A stretch of 64,000 nucleotides of DNA, from the NCBI GenBank assembly GCA_018241725.1, contig JAFEDI010000128.1, positions 1 to 64,000 on the forward strand. The letters are read 5' to 3'. The position numbers and the translations under genes were made by a program. This stretch comes from Pseudomonadota bacterium (GTDB taxonomy: Bacteria > Pseudomonadota > Gammaproteobacteria > Burkholderiales > Rhodocyclaceae). This document shows positions 59,243 through 64,000 of the stretch, in pieces (position 1 is the first letter of the stretch; every line of letters begins with the position of its first letter). The notes below the pieces were generated by a model that made no database searches, was not told the origin of the DNA, and saw only the letters and a list, made by a program, of their open reading frames with translations.

Positions 59243-62200
59243 CGCGTCCCATCCAGAAGACGCACTTGGGCCAGGATCTCGGCCACGCGCTGATCGAAGG
59301 TATGCTCCCGGCGAATCCGCTCGCTGAAGGCGATACCACGCCGACGGCAGGCCTCGGTGTCCTGCAGCAAACCTTCAACGGTCGAATGTAAGCTCTCCAC
59401 CGAGTCGTAATAAGACACCGCGTCGCCAAACAGCGCACGGCATGCCTCCATTTCGTCGGTCACCAGCACAGCCCCGCAGGCAGCCGCATCGTAGATGCGG
59501 TTGGACACGAAGCCCTCGCTGCGCATGTCCAGCCAGTGATCGTTCAGGACCACCTTGGCGGTCGAGTAATAGCGGCGCAATTCCCGGTTGGGAATGTGCT
59601 TCGCCTTGATGCGGCTGGCCGGCAACATGTTTTCCCACATGCCGCCATACACGTCGAAATCCAGCCCGCTATCGAGTGCGTACTGCACCACCTCGCGCCG
59701 CTGGCCGCGCGAATTCCCAACGAAGACCACGTCCTTGACGTCGAGTGAGGCATCCGGATCTGGGTAGAAGAGTTCCGGATCGGTGCATTGCAACAATGGG
59801 GAAACGCGATCCCCCAATCGCCCGGCAAGTCGCTTGGCATAGGGCACCGAAGCGACAAACACGTGGTCGTAGCGCTGGCATTCCGACAGGGTCACATCGT
59901 CCGGATGACTGATCAGCCACATCAGGTTGATTGCCGTCGGCTGCGGCTGGAACTGCGACAAGCCGCGCAGCACGATATTGACATCATCCCCTGCAGTCAG
60001 GCCACCGTCCCAATCGGGCAGGATGTCGATGCGGGCGAAATGCCCCTGCCGCTCAAGCGCACGCTTGATACCCAGGGCAAAGTGGTAATCGCCCCATGCT
60101 TCGCACTCTTCCGCATTGGGCACGCCGATCTTGATGGCAAAGCGCATGCTGCTATTGACGAAACGCGCCAGCTCTGCGCGGAAGGTCACCGCCCTGTTAT
60201 CGTAGGTATGGTGGGCCAGCACCTCCGCATGCAGTTTCGCGGCCAATGCCTCGCGCTCCTCCGGCGCGTTCAGATAACGCTGGAGGAGCAACTGCAATTC
60301 CTCAGCGGTGGAGAAGGTCGGCAGCAGATCGGGGAACAATTCCGCCACTCCGCCGCTGCAATTCGTCAAGACCAGACGTCCACAGCCGATGGCGTCGAAT
60401 ACCCGGGAATTCAACGAATTCCACTCGCGCGTCACCGGATGCGAGTCGTCCAGGACGATCTTGGCAGACGAGTAGATCTCCGGCATGTGCGTGTAGGGCA
60501 CAGCACCACGCCAATTGTGACGCCATTTCTCATGCTCGCCCCAACCTTGACCATACATTGCGAACTGATAGGGCAAGCTCGAAAGATCCTGCAGATCAAT
60601 GGCCTCCCGGTTGTCCCTCCAGAAACTGCCGGTGAATGTGACGTCGCTGGCATGATGGCTGACCGGCGGGAGCGGGCGGAAACGCCGCGCGTTGGTGGCG
60701 ATGGGTAACACCACGCTGTGACGGCCCGTGTGCTCCTTGACATAGTCGACGGCCTTGCGCGAGGAGCAGAAGATCAGCTGATACGCATCGAAATATGGCG
60801 CCGTAACCCACTGGTCGACGCGGTTGCGCGCCCACGCCACGGTCACCAGGCCCGGATTGGCCTCGCTCACCTTCTGGATGGGATAGTCATGGCGCATAAC
60901 GATCAGGACATCGACGCCGGGCAGGTTGAACGTGCGCTGCGGCACAAACACCGTTTCCCACCCGAACAGACGGCGCATCGAATCGGCCAGCTCGACCGCG
61001 GTAAAGAAATCGCCGGCAAAAGTCGCCATCGTCGCCTCTGTCACGACGAACCCCACGCGCAGAGGGCCCTCGCGCCAGAAGCTCTCACCGGCGACCAATG
61101 ACTGCAGAATGCGCCGCGTGATCTGGCGCGCAAAACGCGACACATAAAGGCTGCGGTTGCCGGCATGAACCCGCGCGTTGTACATTTTCTCCCGCTCGGA
61201 CACCTGCAGCTTGGACTCACGTGTGGCACTCCGGTTGTGCAGGGCAACGGCCGTCGTGTCGCAGACCACCTTCTTGCTCAGCCCTATCGTCATGCCCAGG
61301 CAGAGATCGACGTCCTCCATGCCATAGAAATAGCCCTCGTTGAATCCGCCCAAGGCTTCGAAGTCGCGTGCCCTGCACATCATCAGCGCTCCGGTTACGG
61401 CCGGCACGTGATAGGTCGCCGCCAGGTCGGCGGACAGACGCTCCCCTTGCTCCATCGGCACGTAATAGCGCTTCGTCGTTCCCGCCAAAACCCCGTTGCC
61501 CTGGAATAGCACCCCCTGATGATGCGTGATGTAATTCCAGCGCTCTGCATCGTGTCGGAGTGGCTCGAGCAGCTTCAGCCCCACCACCCCGACGTCCTCT
61601 GATGCCAGATGAGACAACATTGGCGCCAGACAATCGTGCAGCATCACGAGATCGTTGTTGGCGAACACCAGATATTTGCCCCTGGCCAAACGCGCACCGA
61701 AATTGTTCGACGCCGAGAAGGAATAGTTGGCTCCCCGCTCGATCACGCGCAGCGGCAGATCGGGGAACGCCTTCGCAATGTCCAGACTGTCGTCGCTCGA
61801 TCCGTGATCGAGCAGGATGATCTCGTAGGCATGCTTGAAGCTCACCCGCCGGAACGAAGCCAGGAAATCGCGCAGCACCCCACCGCCGTTCCAGTTGAGG
61901 GTGATGATTGAAACCAGCGGCTCTCCGACCGAAGCCTGCTCCGGCGGCGTGGGCCCAACCGGCTCGGCAGACCACTGCCGGGCCGGCAGCTTGTAACCGA
62001 ACTGCGGCTCCGGTAGGGCATCGGGCAAGTTGCCGAAATAATCGACGAGCGGAAACAGCACGGGAGAATGCTTGTTGGGCAACTCATACTGGCTATCCAC
62101 CACCACGCGCACATTGCGCTTTTTGCCATTCATGAGGCGCAGTGGCAAGGCCATCGTGAACGCGTGATGACCGCTGCGGTAACCACTGCGTAGGCGGGCC

Positions 62201-63699
62201 GCGAAGCGATTCGCGCGTGTCGTGCCGACGCACTCGTCATCGACGTAGACGGTCACCGTCACCGGATCGTCAGGTTTGCGCGTGTCGCAAGCCCATCCAT
62301 GCACCAAGCCGTGCGTGGCGCCATCGACCGCCCCCACATAGCGCTGCTCCAGCGGAACCTCCTTCAGCATCGCTGGCGTCAGCGTGATGGGGAACGGAAG
62401 CTTCGGGCGCCGATTCAGCGTTTGACCATTGAAGCGGATCGAGATGTAATGCGACAGTCCATCGTATAAATGGGCCGGGAAGGGATACAGGAACCCATGG
62501 GCCCCTTCCAGTCCGAAATGCTTGTTGACGTCATTGCGTACGGTGGTGGTATCGACCCGCGCGAGCAATGACGCGCCATCGTACAACTCCAGCGTGATCA
62601 TGCTGCCGGGCTGCTCGAGGTCGTATGCCCAGCCTTCCACACCATTCGCATCGATTCGATCCACCTTGCCCTTGAAGGTGCTGCGATAGGCCACGGACAG
62701 ACTGCCGTCGGCCGAGCGCAGACGGAACGGAGAGTCCGCCAGGATCACGCGGATCCGACGCTCGACGCCATCGGACAAATCGAGCGGCAGTTCAATCACG
62801 AAATTGAAGCCCCCTTGCGCCGGTTGCACGACCGGGACGCCACCAATGAGTTGGTCATCCGCATAGACTGTCAGCGTCCCGTTGTAGCCAGACACCTCGC
62901 GGACATCGAGGCGCCCGCTGACCAGACCGTGCCCGACCTGAAAGGCCCCATGCTTGAGCACGCGCAGATCGGTCACGCCACCGGGCACCGCCACCCGCTC
63001 ACCGAGCTCAATGACCTCGACTTCCAGTGCATGCTCAGCGCCATCGAAGCAGAGGTCCGGCAACGGAACCAGGAAACCATGCCTGCCCGGCCACTCCCCA
63101 AGTTGCGCCACATCGGCGCGGGGCAAATTGGCCGGCACCGTGCTCACCAGGCAGCCATCGACGTACAGGTTGACGTTGAGAGCTCGCCCGCCGTCGGCCT
63201 CCGCGATCCAGCCAGTCACACCCGCGGCCCAGACACCATCGACCACGATTGCACTATGCTTGTCTTCAGCGACCTCTTCATTCAGAGCCACCGTGGCCAC
63301 CGCTACCGCCTCGCCGCGCTCTGCGACAGCCGGAACCTCGCTTCGCACCACCACACCCATACTGGGTAGTACGACCTCCGTTCCAGCTACTCTCGCCATC
63401 GCCCGTGACAGCAGATTCCGGGCATCGCCCGATGCCGTCCACATGAAACCGTGGTAGCCGTCGCCAATATGGTTGGCCACCAAATCGCCACGCATGCGAT
63501 CACAACACACGTGGCCGATCACCACGCCGTCGGCAACAAACTCGAGTTCCACACGCCGTGTCGGCTCCGCCATGTCGCAGCACCAGCCGGCAAGAAAGTT
63601 ATCACCAACGGTTTCCAGGAAGCCTTGGTACATGGGGGGCTTGGCCTCAACGACAGTCACAGTGCCCTGCTTGTTGCGAGGCTTCCGGGGAGTTGCCAT
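59239..63699 (-). CDS. Giant glycosyltransferase with N-terminal beta-sandwich repeats
   Basis: 1486 aa from ATG 63699 (AAGGA nine bases upstream). The first 560 residues contain about five repeats of a beta-sandwich unit, each with a Gly-Trp-x-x-D or similar start, an Arg-Asp, and a Gly-x-His-x-Phe turn (DGYHGFMW, PGRHGFLVPLPD, EGAHGFLYPFPA, SGHHAFTMALPL). A GT2 domain begins near 596 (LVSIITLNWNGGGVLRDF, FANNDLVML, MEDVDLCLG). Two GT-B/CgeB-like domains follow (880-1170, with DVTFTGSFWRDN and VFDAIGCGRLVLTNC; 1190-1486, with DVVFVGNSRGQRREVV and YDAAACGAVLVTDEM). It should build the backbone of the surface glycan. Confidence 0.88.
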   Translation of the reverse strand: MATPRKPRNKQGTVTVVEAKPPMYQGFLETVGDNFLAGWCCDMAEPTRRVELEFVADGVVIGHVCCDRMRGDLVANHIGDGYHGFMWTASGDARNLLSRAMARVAGTEVVLPSMGVVVRSEVPAVAERGEAVAVATVALNEEVAEDKHSAIVVDGVWAAGVTGWIAEADGGRALNVNLYVDGCLVSTVPANLPRADVAQLGEWPGRHGFLVPLPDLCFDGAEHALEVEVIELGERVAVPGGVTDLRVLKHGAFQVGHGLVSGRLDVREVSGYNGTLTVYADDQLIGGVPVVQPAQGGFNFVIELPLDLSDGVERRIRVILADSPFRLRSADGSLSVAYRSTFKGKVDRIDANGVEGWAYDLEQPGSMITLELYDGASLLARVDTTTVRNDVNKHFGLEGAHGFLYPFPAHLYDGLSHYISIRFNGQTLNRRPKLPFPITLTPAMLKEVPLEQRYVGAVDGATHGLVHGWACDTRKPDDPVTVTVYVDDECVGTTRANRFAARLRSGYRSGHHAFTMALPLRLMNGKKRNVRVVVDSQYELPNKHSPVLFPLVDYFGNLPDALPEPQFGYKLPARQWSAEPVGPTPPEQASVGEPLVSIITLNWNGGGVLRDFLASFRRVSFKHAYEIILLDHGSSDDSLDIAKAFPDLPLRVIERGANYSFSASNNFGARLARGKYLVFANNDLVMLHDCLAPMLSHLASEDVGVVGLKLLEPLRHDAERWNYITHHQGVLFQGNGVLAGTTKRYYVPMEQGERLSADLAATYHVPAVTGALMMCRARDFEALGGFNEGYFYGMEDVDLCLGMTIGLSKKVVCDTTAVALHNRSATRESKLQVSEREKMYNARVHAGNRSLYVSRFARQITRRILQSLVAGESFWREGPLRVGFVVTEATMATFAGDFFTAVELADSMRRLFGWETVFVPQRTFNLPGVDVLIVMRHDYPIQKVSEANPGLVTVAWARNRVDQWVTAPYFDAYQLIFCSSRKAVDYVKEHTGRHSVVLPIATNARRFRPLPPVSHHASDVTFTGSFWRDNREAIDLQDLSSLPYQFAMYGQGWGEHEKWRHNWRGAVPYTHMPEIYSSAKIVLDDSHPVTREWNSLNSRVFDAIGCGRLVLTNCSGGVAELFPDLLPTFSTAEELQLLLQRYLNAPEEREALAAKLHAEVLAHHTYDNRAVTFRAELARFVNSSMRFAIKIGVPNAEECEAWGDYHFALGIKRALERQGHFARIDILPDWDGGLTAGDDVNIVLRGLSQFQPQPTAINLMWLISHPDDVTLSECQRYDHVFVASVPYAKRLAGRLGDRVSPLLQCTDPELFYPDPDASLDVKDVVFVGNSRGQRREVVQYALDSGLDFDVYGGMWENMLPASRIKAKHIPNRELRRYYSTAKVVLNDHWLDMRSEGFVSNRIYDAAACGAVLVTDEMEACRALFGDAVSYYDSVESLHSTVEGLLQDTEACRRRGIAFSERIRREHTFDQRVAEILAQVRLLDGTR

Positions 63700-63734
63700 T
63701 CTGCTGTTCCTTACACTCAATTAGACAAGACGAA

Positions 63735-63758
63735 GGGATCGGGAGTATGCCCGATCCC
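63735..63758 (-). terminator. Hairpin between cysC and the giant glycosyltransferase
   Basis: GGGATCGGG (63735-63743) and CCCGATCCC (63750-63758) are perfect complements around six bases. It lies 69 bases past the APS kinase stop on the same strand. No T run follows, so it may attenuate rather than fully end transcription into the glycosyltransferase gene. Confidence 0.45.
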
Positions 63759-63826
63759 GAAGGGCACTTCGAAAATCTGAAGAACCGGGAAAAGAGAGTC
63801 CGTACGAAAAGCTCCGCCGCCAACAC

Positions 63827-64000
63827 TCATTTCAGCCATTCGTGAATAATGTCGACACAGCCCTCCACTGCGAGCGTCCCTGCCCGTAGATGCACCTCTG
63901 GAGCGATGGGTGCCTCATAAGCGCTATCGATTCCGGTGAAATTCTTCAAGGCTCCGCTGCGTGCCTTGGCGTATGGACCTTTGACGTCCCGGCACTCGCA
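63827..64000 (-). CDS. cysC: Adenylylsulfate (APS) kinase, C-terminal part
   Basis: The reverse strand is open from the right edge to TGA at 63829-63827 and encodes 57 residues: [16 protein letters not shown], then [15 protein letters not shown], ending with [13 protein letters not shown]. The DVKG-YAKAR and NFTGIDS-YE-P motifs are specific to APS kinase. It makes PAPS, the donor for sulfotransferases, from APS. The upstream part is outside the window, so it could be free CysC or the C-terminus of a CysNC fusion. Placing it at the head of a locus with two sulfotransferases ties sulfate activation to glycan sulfation. Confidence 0.88.
   Translation of the reverse strand, partial: CECRDVKGPYAKARSGALKNFTGIDSAYEAPIAPEVHLRAGTLAVEGCVDIIHEWLK

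Overview
This is a 64 kb high-GC chromosomal segment from a Gram-negative bacterium, most likely a betaproteobacterium of the Rhodocyclales (Azospira/Thauera/Azoarcus type). That placement is an inference from gene content: a homodimeric-E1 pyruvate dehydrogenase operon whose E3 carries a lipoyl domain, a NifJ-type pyruvate:ferredoxin oxidoreductase next to a dihydroorotate-dehydrogenase-like gene, and many PAS/GGDEF/solute-binding signalling proteins. It was not tested by any search.

Layout. (1) 1-3825: right end of an integrated mobile element abutting the 3' end of tRNA-Ala(CGC). It carries a P4-type primase/helicase, a large inverted repeat around an AT-rich core that looks like a replication origin, two small unknown genes and a ribbon-helix-helix-like regulator. 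No integrase lies in the window. (2) 3826-7476: tRNA-Ala, then folD-purE-purK-tsaC as a tight leftward operon. (3) 7657-12369: a FixJ-like regulator and PAS histidine kinase, divergent from an orphan LivK-type binding protein. (4) 12661-19021: aceE-aceF-lpdA, with a promoter upstream and a terminator after it. (5) 19053-19409: an unexplained degenerate array of 17 units with an exact 21-bp period. (6) 19560-24161: nifJ and its DHOD-like partner. (7) 24620-38424: mostly housekeeping and small membrane or envelope genes: EamA exporter, GNAT, TerC behind a yybP-ykoY manganese riboswitch, a CinA-like protein, an EI24 membrane protein, an amidase, a TraB/GumN protein, miaA, a cupin, an EF-hand protein, an FMN-dependent glutamate-synthase-like protein and nadC.

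(8) 38447-46541: a leftward signalling cluster. It encodes a DctP+LivK fusion binding protein, a hybrid histidine kinase (4-nt overlap), a PotD-like binding protein and a GGDEF diguanylate cyclase (4-nt overlap). No permease is present, so the binding proteins look like sensors rather than transporters. (9) 48822-64000: a leftward surface-glycan cluster. It runs from the 3' end of an APS kinase (cysC) through a 1486-aa glycosyltransferase, a sulfotransferase, a methyltransferase-like/deacetylase protein, a 1129-aa triple glycosyltransferase, a sulfotransferase-methyltransferase fusion and a further methyltransferase. Three neighbouring proteins share a C4 zinc-ribbon plus degenerate Rossmann module ending in LERHR. 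Together with APS kinase this suggests production of a sulfated, possibly methylated surface polysaccharide or glycoprotein.

Most likely to be new: the 21-bp array, the binding-protein/kinase/cyclase cluster, and the zinc-ribbon module shared across the sulfated-glycan locus.
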